Assembly (NCBI GenBank): GCA_037447655.1
Contig: JBBHKE010000241.1
Span: 33,009-97,008, forward strand
Length of the DNA stretch: 64,000 nucleotides
Direction of reading: 5' to 3'
Origin: Zygnema cylindricum
Lineage: Eukaryota > Streptophyta > Zygnematophyceae > Zygnematales > Zygnemataceae
Shown here: one piece after another, positions 1 through 10,711 of the stretch
Numbering within the stretch: the first letter of the stretch is position 1
Layout of the letters: each line of letters starts with the position of its first letter
Made by a program: the position numbers and the translations under genes
Notes under the pieces: model-generated
Databases searched by the model: none
The model's input: only the letters and a program-made list of their open reading frames with translations
Told to the model about the DNA's origin: nothing

Positions 1-610
1 ATAAATTTTAATACTTGCCCTTATTTTCAAATAATGTTTTGAATCAAAAGAACTGAAAAATAATCAAATTAATATAAATAAATGAATCAGAATAAATAAA
101 TCAAAATAAAATAAACTCTTTAAACGGAAATCAAAATTTTGTCCTATCATAGAAACACAAAGAAACGTCCGCTAATAAATAAATAAGTAAATAAATGAAT
201 AAAAAAATAACTAAAAATAAGATAAAAAAAAAAAAAAATAATTTCATTTTCCTTTCTTCCAGTTTTCATTCCCCTAGTTAAGAAATTCCCTCTCTTCCTT
301 TTTCCTTCCTCCTTTCTCCGGCCGCCCTCTCTTTTCCCTCTCCCTCCTCTCTTCCCCCTCCCTCCTCTCCTCTCCCTGTCATCGCCCTTTGGCATCACTT
401 CCTATCTCCCGTTTAATTTCGTGCATCATCCGGAATGGCAATGTCAGTATGAATCATTCAGCGGTCGGATCTTTATCCGTCCCATCATCTCTGTCCCTCT
501 TTTCTCACCCTCTCCCTCCTCCCTCCCTCCCTCCCTCTTTTTTTTCCCCGGGTCCAGTCCTGCCCTGTTTTGGTTGTCAAAGACCCGAAAGATGTTTCAG
601 AAAAACCGCC
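1..610. other. AT-rich and pyrimidine-rich non-coding DNA
   Basis: The first 240 bases are A/T-rich with poly-A runs. After them come CT-rich tracts near 295-390 and 480-545. Short open frames here are low-complexity and resemble no family. I see no gene. Confidence 0.6.
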
Positions 611-614
611 CCCC

Positions 615-807
615 GCCACGTCAGCTTAAATGCCACGTCAGCACAAGTTCCATGTCGGAAAATTTGCCACGTCATCATGTCTGCCACACCAGCAGAGGTG
701 CCACGTCAGCAGGAAAAAATATTTTTTTTTTCGTTAGTTTTTGGTTACAGCAAAGAACACGATGAATATGTCAGCGTAAAGGAATTTTTTAAATGCTGAC
801 GTCAGCA
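615..807. promoter_or_regulatory. Cluster of CRE/bZIP-like ACGTCA sites
   Basis: The motif GCCACGTCAGC or a close variant occurs at about 615, 632, 665, 683 (degenerate) and 700. A perfect palindromic TGACGTCA lies at 797-804 within GCTGACGTCAGC. ACGTCA/TGACGTCA is the core bound by bZIP factors of the CREB/TGA type. Six near-identical sites in under 200 bp exceed chance, so this may be an enhancer or a decayed minisatellite. No convincing gene lies next to it, so the target is unknown. Confidence 0.45.
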
Positions 808-829
808 GTGCCGCGCGGATAAAAAGAGA

Positions 830-1440
830 GGATTTTTTTTTGGGCAAACAATGGGAGGGACTTTGTTTTTGTTTTTTTTTTTGTTGGAACTTTTTTTTTG
901 TTTTTACTTTTTTTCTTTTTTTTTCTTGCCCCTTTTTTTTTGTGAATAGCGAAAGGGTGTCAGGGGGAATAAAAAAGGGGAATGTAAATTGGGGGCAGGG
1001 GAGAGAGGAGGGGGAAGGGGAGGAGAGAGAGAGGATAGGGGGAGAAGGGGAGAGGAGGAGAGGGAAAATAAAAATGTTTTAGAGGCAAAGTTCGAAAGAA
1101 GATTCTGCCATTTTTGTAGGCTTTTTTTTTCGCTTTTTTTTTCTTGTTTGTTTTTTTCTGTGCCAACACGAACTTTGTGTACATGTTTTTGTTGATGCTA
1201 ACTTTGTTAAGAAGTTTCTTTCTTGTTTTTACCACTGTTTTTTTGTGCCACCTTTATTTGTGTTATTTTATTTAACATCAACAACAAATGCATTATATAT
1301 GTTGTAATACTATATACTGTATATACACTATGTATAATGTATATGTGTAAAGATATTAAGAAGAACAAAAAGGAATGGATCATTGAACTGGAAGTCACAT
1401 CATCTATGATTTAATTTTATTATGTGATTTTGGTTGGTCA
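830..1440. other. Poly-T, GA-rich and AT-rich non-coding DNA
   Basis: T-runs fill 830-950, a purine-rich stretch spans about 985-1070, and AT-rich DNA follows. The open frames are simple sequence. No gene is seen. Confidence 0.6.
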
Positions 1441-1920
1441 ATTCAACTTGTGAATATCGGAATAGCAACAGAACATGTCAAGGAGACAGTTACAAAACAC
1501 ACTATATTTCCGACGATTCTGTCCCCCTCGTGGATGTACCACAGATTTAGCAAAACGATGAGAGCATACTCGCAAAAGGAGATTTTTCAATTGAAATTCT
1601 GAGTGCATACGAGAGAACGTGATCGGTGACAGAGCAGTGACTGACTCCATACATAGTTGACTCACGTGAAGGTGACTAAAAGACAAAAGCCTCGTCGGTT
1701 GGTGAGCATCATGAACCATTTTTCCAAAATGTAGCGAAGACTTTTCAATCCATGGCACCATCGAACTTGTCACACATGCGAGGCAAATTTGAAGTGGGTA
1801 GTACAAAAGTCGTGCGGTCGTGGGATGGACCACCGAGATGGTCAACCGACGAGACGGATGCAGTCGGGGGCGCTAGATCTAGAGGGAGTTTTAGGGTTTT
1901 TTAGGGGTTTTTTTTTTTGA

Positions 1921-2075
1921 AGCATCTTGGTACTTGTCAATTTGTGGACATGTGAAAGCCCTTGAGTTTCGAAGGCAATATATACATTTTCGTAATTGTT
2001 GATGACCACTCCCAGAATTCTTGGGTCTATCTATTCAAGAAGATAACTGAGGAGGTAGAGGAATTCAAAGAGTGA
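1921..2075 (+). pseudogene. Ty1/copia-type integrase core remnant
   Basis: From 1971 to the stop at 2073-2075 one frame reads EGNIYIFVIVDDHSQNSWVY followed by a Lys-rich helix. This matches the copia integrase block around the second catalytic Asp (F-x-x-x-[VI]-D-D-x-S-R-x-x-W-V-Y). Just upstream, in a shifted frame, LVNLW-like residues resemble the block normally preceding it. The copy has frame breaks, lacks reverse transcriptase and RNase H, and no LTRs are visible. It is a dead fragment only about 50 residues long. Confidence 0.55.
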
Positions 2076-2539
2076 CCGAAAGGGAGTGAAAGAGGAAAGT
2101 GAAGAATGGAGGGGAATTTGTTGTCTTTAAGCATTAGTGTAAGAAGGTTGAGAGATTTTCTTTTAAGGAAGGAGGTGAAGTTGAAGGAAGTTAGGGTAGG
2201 AGTAGGAGTCATTGCAAAGATTAAAGAAAGAAAGAAAAAAAAAAAGGTATTAGATATTCAAAAAATGGCAAGGAAGGTGGAAAAATAGCCGGTTTATACA
2301 CTTCGTCACGATATGTTTTTTTCGTGTTTGTTTATTTTGTACTTTTTTGGCATCAATGTTCTACTGAAGCGGTTTACAAATTAAAAATAAAAAAATATTT
2401 GACATAAAAAACATAAAAAACCTGAGAAGGGGAGGAGGGGGAAGGAGGGAAGAGACGAGTAGACGCAGAGAGAAGACAGTAAGGTAAATTAAAAAATATA
2501 CGGCATTTAAAATATATAAATTAAAAATATTAAAATACA

Positions 2540-2677
2540 ACATAACTTGTAAAAGGGATAGGGAAGAGGGGAGAGAGGGAGAAGGAGCGGGACGCAGAGA
2601 GCAGGGAAGATAGAGAGGGAGGAGGGAAGAGAGGGTCAGTGGGAGGGTGAGGGAGACAGAGGAGACTGGAGGAGAGG

Positions 2678-2712
<35 letters not shown>
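2540..2712. repeat. GA-rich tract ending in (GA)n microsatellite
   Basis: Purine-rich DNA runs through this interval and ends in about 26 bases of pure GA. The long frame on the minus strand is a translation of this repeat. Confidence 0.8.
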
Positions 2713-2714
<2 letters not shown>

Positions 2715-3484
2715 CGCGGCTGAATATTTATCATAGTTCAAAAGTAGGCGTTTTTATCGTAGGCTAAGGGTAACCTTCCATCAGGCGAAAAGTGGGGTTA
2801 TTTAATGGAGAAAGTACCTTTCCGTACTAGGCCGTACTGTTTTTTTTTGTTTTTTTAAAAAAGATGTTTACTAAAAATTCGTTGAAATTCCCAGACTTCT
2901 TGGAGAAAAATACCACCGTCAGATTTTCAATTTTCGACGCAAACGCTTCTTGTTTCCAGTACGTAGCTAGTCTCCTCCGACTGTCCTCGGGAGGAGAGTT
3001 TGTGATTACTGGACGAGTGTTTTGGTCCACTTGTAAAGTCAGAGTCGATCCACGACAGACGTGAAGCAATAAACTTACATATGGCAAATGGAGTGTACCG
3101 TGTGACATCAAAGCCAGCCTGTTCGACGACAAAAAAAACTTGGTTGTAGGACATCACGCCACCTTCATAAATGTGCGATACAGCGATAATACATTCACGT
3201 ACAAATGGTACATTCTTGGACAATTGTACAAACTTTAATTTTGCAACGGTTTTTGTGGCCGTTGGTACGACAACAACCCTACACGTGTTATAGACCATGT
3301 AACTTCGGACAGATGCAAATCTAACGATATCCACCAAATAATCTTTGCCGGAGGATATCCCCCTGACGCTAACTTTGACTTCCTTTGACCTTCGTGGTTT
3401 GTCGCGCTTTACTTTTTTTGTTTTTAGCCTTTTAGGTTGTTTGAAATTTTCCGTGCGAGTACGATTTACAAATCAGCGACAGTA
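2713..3484. other. No recognisable gene
   Basis: Two overlapping minus-strand open frames (101 and 136 residues, about 2827-3337) are open in different registers over the same DNA. They resemble no family I know. The surroundings are a transposon-rich zone, so this may be the remains of an unidentified element. Confidence 0.4.
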
Positions 3485-3699
3485 CGCCGTGTATCGCTAT
3501 TAGTGTTAATGTTTTTTTTACAACTTAAAATATCTTTTCTCCTTGCACAGTCGTCAGATTGTTGATTGGACGGTTTACATTGAAAAGTAGAAATTTTCAC
3601 CTTCCGATTGGCAGTCTCCCACCGAAAATCGGACATGTGTGCGGGGAAAAAAAAGTTTTAAAGGGATAAAAACATAAACACTAATAGCTATGCACGGTG
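3485..3699. mobile_element. 215-bp TA-inserting MITE
   Basis: The left end reads CGCCGTGTATCGCTATTAGT and the right end, inverted, reads CACCGTGCATAGCTATTAGT. Both are flanked by TA (3483-3484 and 3700-3701). Size, terminal inverted repeats and TA target place it with Tc1/mariner/pogo-type MITEs. Its termini are relatives of the ends of the 489-bp and 9.4-kb elements elsewhere in the window. It has no coding capacity. Confidence 0.75.
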
Positions 3700-3799
3700 T
3701 ACTATAGCATACAAATCACAGTTTCCATCTGTAATCTCTACCCTTTGAACATGAATTTTTCCTTGAGAGTTTTAAAGAAATTTAATTACTGAAACTATT

Positions 3800-5245
3800 G
3801 CGTGGTTCACACTTAAAAATGGGAAAACGGATGTCATGAATTTTGGGATCCGTACGCCAAATTTCATAAAATGACAAAAAACGCGGCGGTGACGGTTGGG
3901 GCAGTTGGTTTGACCGTTTTGGAGCGTAGGGGCGGACAAAAGACGCAGTTTTATGCGTCAAAACTCGACAGCTGCGTATACCAAACGGCAACTGCCGCCC
4001 GAAATCGTTCGGAATGCACTTTTTCGTTTTTGAAGAGTTTCGAAAACGAAGCGCACTGACGTGAACCGTACAAGTATTCATTCCGTCGCAAACTTATGAA
4101 AAACTAGAGGACCAATCAGATAAGAGAACACGTAATGTAAAAAAAAAGAAAAGCACCGATGGAAAAAAAGAAAAAAGGGCGTGTTCTAAATTGAGTAAGG
4201 CTGCGGCCCCATGTGGCTAAGTTCGGGTTTTTTTCTGTCGTTTTCCTTTATAACTTAGCGCCGTACTGCCTAAGTTGCGACCGTACGAAGAAATTGGAAA
4301 TTTATAGAGTACAATTTGGGTCATTCTTGAACTTAGGATGTACGAAAAATTGTCGTCTTGCGTTTTTTCGACCCACTGTCACGTCATTTTCAAACTTATC
4401 ACAAAACACACCGGCAATGTGTTTTAAGCTAAGCAAATCCGTCTACACCAATCTGAAAATATATTCCAACGTGTGAAAAGATTTTAGAAGTTTTTGACGA
4501 CGAAAAAAAGTACAGGGTTTGTTTTTTTTGTCGGCTTGCATGTTGTACGGCTTTTTTTTTTTTTGTCGGCTTGCATGTTGTACGGCTTTTTTTTTGCAGG
4601 GGTCTCGACGCTGCAGTGTCATTTCACGCAAAGTTGAAAAGTCTGCGAACGTGAAAAATCTGCGAAGTAATGGCGGCCGGACGGGAGAGGTTTACGTCAA
4701 GGCATTTTGCACAACCAGGGGTGCAAGGCTGTACGTCAACGATGTCACGCAAAGACATGCGACATACCAAATCCGCAAATCGTTTCAAAAATTACGATGT
4801 GTCTTGCGACCTTTCAAAAAGTTTCAAAAAAATATGGTGCGTCATCACAAATTGTACACGGTGACAGCCGTCACGGGCGTTGTCGACGTATACAATTGTC
4901 ACAAACTTAAGTAACAATTTCGAATGAACACATAGAGACACTTGAAATCCGGGTCCGCCGGATCCGCGCTAAAATACAAAGTAAGTACGCTAAGATACAA
5001 CTACATGGGGCCGCAGCCTAAATTCCTTCGCGGTTGTTTTCGGTCTATACAAACTCTTGCGTGGTAGGTTTGGAAGGTTTCGTACATATCATGTCCGCAA
5101 AGCGTTTACTTTTCGTACGGAAAAGTGGCTCGTATCACGACACTCTAGTTGACGTAGGCTAGCGTCAGGTGCCAGTTCACGGCGGACAAAAAAAGTACCG
5201 TTTTCATACCATACCGATTTCCCATTTTTCAAGTGTGAACCACGC
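3800..5245. mobile_element. Inverted-repeat element, family A copy 1 (interrupted)
   Basis: Both ends begin GCGTGGTTCACACTT and continue as an imperfect inverted repeat of about 31 bp. A second copy lies head-to-head at 5290-6413. Removing the 820-bp insertion at 4199-5018 leaves about 623 bp, matching copy 2 without its own insertion (about 633 bp). No intact coding frame and no clean target duplication are visible, so the superfamily is undetermined. Confidence 0.7.
4199..5018. mobile_element. 820-bp PIF/Harbinger-like non-autonomous element
   Basis: It has 16-bp terminal inverted repeats starting GGCTGCGGCCCCATGT and is flanked on both sides by TAA (4196-4198 and 5019-5021). A 3-bp TWA target and G-rich termini are typical of PIF/Harbinger. 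The same site in the other family-A copy (about 6015-6025) is uninterrupted, which proves insertion. Compared with that empty site a few extra bases remain at the left junction, so a 6-bp TAAATT duplication is an alternative reading. Inside, a 30-bp segment (TTGTCGGCTTGCATGTTGTA core) is tandemly doubled at about 4526-4585. No transposase is encoded. Confidence 0.75.
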
Positions 5246-5289
5246 ATATTAACTGGCAAAATCGCGAAGGAAAAACGAGCAAATAATTT

Positions 5290-6413
5290 GCGTGGTTCAC
5301 ACATGAAAAATGGGAAAACGGTATGGTATGGAAACGGTACTTTTTTTGTCCTCCGTGAACTGGCACGTGACGCTAGCCTACGTCAACTACACCGTGAATC
5401 GCTATTAGCGTACATGACGCTAATTGGGGTACCCCTTTTTTTGGGGCAAATTCTCAAATAGAATAAAGTACGCTAAATGTTTTTGCACGTTATTTGAGGT
5501 ACCCCGCTCAATGCGCTTCATAACTGTAATTTAGTGCCCTTTTAAATAGTGTGGTGTACGGACTGCCATATTTGTACTATTTCGTACATCTTTAAATTTA
5601 AAAGTACAGAAAATATAATAATATATAATTGCGTAAATATTTTCCGGCATACGCAGATGTAAAAAAAACGCGACGGCGTACGATTTAAACAATTTCGTAC
5701 ATCTATATGTTTTAGTGTGGACATATTACGTGCTGAAAATTTTTACAAAGCAGTTTACAAATTAGAGTACATGATAAATTAGAATCATGGTGTACCCTAA
5801 AAAACACAATTTACCGTAAAGTACGCTAATTGTTTCATTACGCTATATTTTTTATTACGCTAATAGCGATTCACGGTGTAGCGTGTCGTGATAGGAGCCA
5901 CTTGTCCGTACGAAAAGTAAACGCTTTGCGGACATGATATGTACGAAGCCTTCCAAACCAAAATGTACTGCCACGCAAGCGTTTGTACAGAGCGAAAATA
6001 ACCGCGAAGGAACTTAGAACATGCCCTTTTTTCTTTTTTTCCATCGGTGTTTTTTTTTTTTTTAACATTATGTGTTCTCTTGTCTGATTGGTCCTCTAGT
6101 TTTTCATAAGTTTGCGACGGAATGAATTCTTGTACGGTTCACGTCCGTGCGCTTCGTTTTCGAAATTCTTAAAAAACGAAAAAGTGCATTCCGAACATGG
6201 TGTCCGATGGCGGGCGGCAGTTGCCGTTTGGTATACGCAACTGTCGAGTTTTGACGTATAAAACTGCGTCTTTTGTCCGCCGCTACGCTCCAAAACGGTC
6301 AAACCAATTGCCCTAACCGTCACCGCCGCGTTTTTTGTCATTTTATGAAATTTGGCGTACGGATCCCAAAATTTATGACATCCGTTTTCCCATTTTTCAA
6401 GTGTGAACCACGC
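5290..6413. mobile_element. Inverted-repeat element, family A copy 2 (interrupted)
   Basis: It has the same termini as the copy at 3800-5245 and lies in the opposite orientation, so the pair forms a large imperfect palindrome. Its left part is matched by 5150-5245 inverted, and its right part by 3800-4195 plus 5019-5150 inverted. It is split by the 489-bp TA-MITE at 5390-5878. No protein is encoded. Confidence 0.7.
5390..5878. mobile_element. 489-bp TA-MITE, family B copy 1
   Basis: Termini are CACCGTGAATCGCTATTAGC and its inverse, with TA on each side (5388-5389 and 5879-5880). Copy 1 of family A carries the unoccupied site, reading CAACTAGAGTGTCG against CAAC-TA-[element]-TA-GCGTGTCG here. 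That shows directly that insertion duplicates TA. The interior is AT-rich and contains repeated GTACGCTAAT-type motifs. It is non-coding. Confidence 0.9.
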
Positions 6414-6466
6414 AATTGTACGGATATCAGGCCACGTAACAAAAATCAGTTCGATACGCATCAGTA

Positions 6467-6955
6467 CACCGTGAATCGCTATTAGCGTAATAAAAAAAAT
6501 AGCGTAATGAAACAATTAGCGTACTTTACGGTAAATTGTGTTTTTTCGGGTACACCATGATACTAATTTATCATGTACTCTAATTTGTAAACTGCTTTGT
6601 AAAAATTTTCAGCACGTAATATGTCGACACTAAAACATATAGATGTACGAAATTGTTCAAATCGTACGCCGTCGCGTTTTTTTGACATCTGCGTATGCCG
6701 AAAAATATTTACGCAATTATATATTATTATATTTTCTGTACTTTTAAATTTAAAAACGTACGAAATAGTACAGATCTGACAGTCCGTACACCACACTATT
6801 TAAAAGTACACTAAATTACAGTTATGAACCGCATTGAGCGGGGTACCTCAAATAACGTGCAAAAACATTTAGCGTACTTTATTCTATTTGAGAATTTGCC
6901 CCAAAAAAAGGGGTACCCCAATTAGCGTCATGTACGCTAATAGCGATTCACGGTG
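6467..6955. mobile_element. 489-bp TA-MITE, family B copy 2
   Basis: It is the same length as, and inverted relative to, the copy at 5390-5878, with identical terminal repeats. TA flanks lie at 6465-6466 and 6956-6957. The near-identity of the two copies argues for recent activity. Confidence 0.88.
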
Positions 6956-6957
6956 TA

Positions 6958-7709
6958 CTGTCGTTTTGACCGTCACCTGAAAGAAATCGACAGAAAAATT
7001 CAATAACGAATCCGCGCACTGACGCCTAGTCAGACTCTCCACTTCCTACGTGGCAAAATGGCCACTGGGATCACGATAAATTTTGGATAGCTGTTTTCGC
7101 CCAATTGTTTTCAAAAGTACACGAGCAACCGAGCAAGACAATTGGTTTAGTTCCGACATTACAGTTATTTTGTACAAACGACAACTGTACCGATAGTGAC
7201 AAGGGCGTACTTCCAAAGGTCACGAATGTGGAATTCCTAAAAAGACAGAAATCAGCTCAAAATACTGTACGGTCATTATTTAGAGTAGGGACCTACGTGC
7301 ATGTACTCGTCTTTCACATGTTTTCATTTAGCTAACCAATGAAAATTTTGGAAACGATTCTCGAGCCACTTTTTGGTCCTTTTTAACTGGTTTGGCGACC
7401 TAACAGAAATGTGTCGTATGCCAAAATCACCCTGCCCGGCCGTCGGCGCCGCTATTTCTCTCATCCGGTGATTGACTGGGTCTTCGTGGCAACGCACCAT
7501 AGTTCAAAAGTAGGTGAAAGTAGGCCCATACAATATGTCTATTGTAAGCAAAACATACAATATGACCTTAAGACTCATATTTTATTCGGACCAAGATTTG
7601 GACCAATTAAAACATTCGGACTAAATTTTTTTTTAACACCGTCAGATTCAGACGATCGGACGGTCGCTGATCAAAGTAGCGATCTAAGAAGATCGCATGA
7701 AAAGCCCAT
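6958..7709. other. No recognisable gene
   Basis: Two plus-strand open frames (76 residues from 7105 and 120 residues from 7411) have no recognisable motifs. Given the surroundings this is probably more transposon-derived DNA. Confidence 0.35.
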
Positions 7710-7837
7710 AACATTAATTATGCTATTTAAGGAAGTGGACCATAATCTGCCACGTCTCCCATCACTAAATTAGAATTAATGACGCTAATTTTTTCTTTAC
7801 ACTAATAATTTCTATACGCTAATAACGATTCAAGGTG
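7710..7837. mobile_element. Right half of a TA-MITE
   Basis: The sequence ends in ACGATTCAAGGTG followed by TA (7838-7839). Its last 130 bp align with the right half of the MITE at 35724-35919, sharing GTGGACCATAAT and GCCACGTCTC blocks. No matching left terminus was found, so it is truncated or hybrid. Confidence 0.6.
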
Positions 7838-8080
7838 TACTGTAACTGCAATTCGCAGTTTATTAAACGTTGACGGCTAAACCCTGCCGTCAAGAGTCGG
7901 TAGCCCAATTCACAGACCTTTGCCAGTTGCCGCGGTTGGCGGTTGCCGGTTTGGAACCAAAATGACAACGGAAACTTAGACCCCCCCTGGTTTTGCCACG
8001 TGGATATTTTCTGTCCACAAATATATGAATTAACAAATAAGTCGTCACATTCACTGACTCGATATAACAGTCCAGAAAAT

Positions 8081-8913
8081 TAGTGTTGGGTATCGAGGAC
8101 CTTTTGCCAATATTCGATATATATCGAATTTCAGGTACCCGATAATCGATTTATCACTTCGATATATCGAAAATCAAAATATCGCGATATATCTCTAATA
8201 TATCGGCAATATATCGAGGCATTAAAAAAAAAATGGAAAAATTTCACAGGTCTCCAAAGTCACGTGCCTTCGGACAAGGTGACGGTAAAATCTTTGCCGA
8301 AAAGAAATACAGTTTTTTCTTGAAAGTCAGCAGAGTGAAGGAGATCTCTGCTGTACATTGACGCGGTACACTTGTGAAGTACAAGTATGTAATACGAAAG
8401 TACGGATTTCCATACGAAAATGGTCGGTTTTCAAATCTTTGACTATTTTAAAGATTTGATCGTCAACTTACAAGGAACCACTCAAATCAGAACACGTATG
8501 TAAAAACTTGTTTACAGAGGATACGCGATGTTATCGAGGCCTCTGTAATACATAAATTTTGCTGTCCGTACTATTACAGAGACCTCCTAATGTAACCATA
8601 CCCCCAAAATAAGTAATTATATGAATTATATGAATTACAGAATTAGTACATTTTTTTCGGTTACATTTTGCGGCGTCTACCTTTAAGTCACGGAACGAAA
8701 ATCACGTCGTACGTGGCGTATCAGACAATTTGTCTTTTTCGCTAAAATTACATATTATATAGAAATACAAAATATTAAATTTAAAAAAATACTATATATC
8801 GCGATGATTGATGTTTGTCCCGGTACGATATATCGAGGATTCTGCTAGATCGATATTCGATATATTGAATATTGAGATTATCGCGATATGAATTTACCCG
8901 ATACCCAACGCTA
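8081..8913. mobile_element. 833-bp hAT-type MITE
   Basis: It has terminal inverted repeats TAGTGTTGGGTATCG on the left and TAGCGTTGGGTATCG on the right (inverted). It is flanked by a perfect 8-bp direct repeat CAGAAAAT at 8073-8080 and 8914-8921. An 8-bp target duplication and TAGNGTTGGG ends are characteristic of the hAT superfamily. The subterminal regions carry many TCGATATATCG palindromes, the type of repeat bound by hAT transposases. No coding frame is present. Confidence 0.9.
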
Positions 8914-8929
8914 CAGAAAATACTATTAG

Positions 8930-9950
8930 ACTTAGCAAAATGGGGGGAGTGCTGGAGTGCACACTATTGAAAGTGGCCAATTGTTTTCCGGTCGCCTGGC
9001 GAGTGGCGTATTATCCGTTATCACCGTCACTGTTTACCGTCGGCCGTCAGAATTCTGCACTATGGCAGGAACGGCCGCTAAACTCCACCTCCTTTAATGT
9101 CCGTGACACATCAGCAACACCACTATCACACCTGTCACTTTCCAGGCGGGTCAACGAAGAATCAGTACTGCAACGGAAAATTCAAAAAGGAAACTTGCCG
9201 TCGCTGGCTTCAGAATTCGGACTTTGAGAAAGAAACGAATAAAGAATTCGTACTTTCAGACTTGGATAGAATTCGTACTCCACTGGACTCAATTTGAAAA
9301 GCAGTTGCAGAAAAATGCAGTAGTAAGCCTGCAGCAGCAAAACAAGAAAGATAGAGCGGTTTCTTTTTGTTTTCTTTTCCTTTTTTTGTTCATTTGCTGT
9401 CAATAATTTGTTGAAATTCTTATTTCATTTAGTTTGATTCGAATAATTTCTTACTTTCGTTTTTTTGTACTTTTTTATATTCTGAGTTTGGTTCGATCAT
9501 TCTTTTGACGTTTATTCATAAACAAGATTTTTTTGGATTATCAAATGCTCTGTATATTCTGATTGCTGGTGAGTTGAAAAAAAAAGAATAATAGTCTCTG
9601 CCAAAAATATGAAGAGAATTTATGGTGATTGTGGAAAAAAGTGTTAAAATAACCTTTTTCTTGGTGAAGGTGGAAAGAACAGTTTAAGTAAACTTTTGTG
9701 GTGAATGTGGACAAGATTATTTGAAAAAAAAAATCTGATGAATATTTGAAGCTCAGAGATTAATACAACTTGCCATGTTTTTGTTGGAACAGTAAGCTAC
9801 ATTGCATTTTCCTTAAGTTATTTTCTAATATTTTTAGAATTGTCAAGTAATATCTATTTTCAACTGATTCAAGCACTATTACTGATTGAGCTCTTTTTTT
9901 TAATCTTTTTTTGTTCTTTGTCCAGTCAAAAACATCACTTCGGAAGAAAC
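8930..9950. other. Upstream region of the esterase gene, no gene seen
   Basis: A 95-residue plus-strand frame (8940-9227) and an overlapping alternative-frame one have no recognisable motifs. From 9400 the DNA is AT-rich. A 5' untranslated exon and the promoter of the esterase gene could lie here, because the coding start at 10315 follows a good 3' splice site at about 10290. Confidence 0.4.
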
Positions 9951-9961
9951 TTTGACTATTT

Positions 9962-10165
9962 TTGCAGCATTGCAGCTATGTAGCTTTAGAGTTTTACAGT
10001 TTTATGGTTTTACATTATTACAGTATTACAGTACTGCAGTACTGCAGTACTACAGTAGTACAGGATTACAGATTACAGTATTACAGTATTGCAGGATTAC
10101 ACTATTTCAGTATGATAGAATTACAGTATTACAGAATGACAGTTTTACAGTTTTACAGTTCTATC
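9962..10165 (+). repeat. Degenerate TTACAG/TGCAG minisatellite
   Basis: About 25 imperfect copies of a 5-8 bp unit ending in ACAG or GCAG (TTACAG, TACTGCAG, TTTTACAG) follow one another. On the plus strand each copy resembles a 3' splice site, and the array lies just upstream of the first coding exon of the esterase gene. The open frames across it are by-products of the repeat. Confidence 0.8.
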
Positions 10166-10314
10166 AATACTTTTTTTCTTTTTTTGCAAATATGTGCCGG
10201 TTTTTTCGGTTTGCTGTTTTTTTTTTCTGTATTCAAGCAGGAAATGACCTTCAAAAAATTGTATTTTTTTTTTTGCTGATTTTTTTGCAGAGAAAACTAA
10301 TTGCTTCTTCCACA

Positions 10315-10619
10315 ATGGTGAGATTATCAGGAAGAGTTTTCTGTTTTCTTTTGGTAATATGTAAACTTTCTGTTTGTCATTCTCTTTCCAATACTTTTTC
10401 CAATTCTTTTTTCCCTAGTCGTAAAATTTTTTCCACCGACGATTCCCCTTCCGAATCCGGAACTCAAGATTGGTGGAAAAATCTCCACAATAATTATGTT
10501 TCCGAAATAAAAGACAAAACTTCACTGGATGTCCTTTTTGTTGGGGATTCTATAACAGAGGTGAGAAAAAAAAAACTTTTTTCATTTGCTTTTTTTTTTT
10601 TTTCCAACGAAAATGAGAA

Positions 10620-10711
<92 letters not shown>

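Noticed and set aside
1438-1845. 135-residue minus-strand frame
   Set aside because: No recognisable motif. It could be part of a decayed retroelement, but I cannot support a gene.
2827-3337. Two overlapping minus-strand frames of 101 and 136 residues
   Set aside because: Open in two registers over the same DNA, no family resemblance, within a transposon-rich zone.
4519-4914. 131-residue frame within the Harbinger-like element
   Set aside because: No transposase or Myb-like motif; the duplicated TTGTCGGCTTGCATG segment shows it is non-coding MITE interior.
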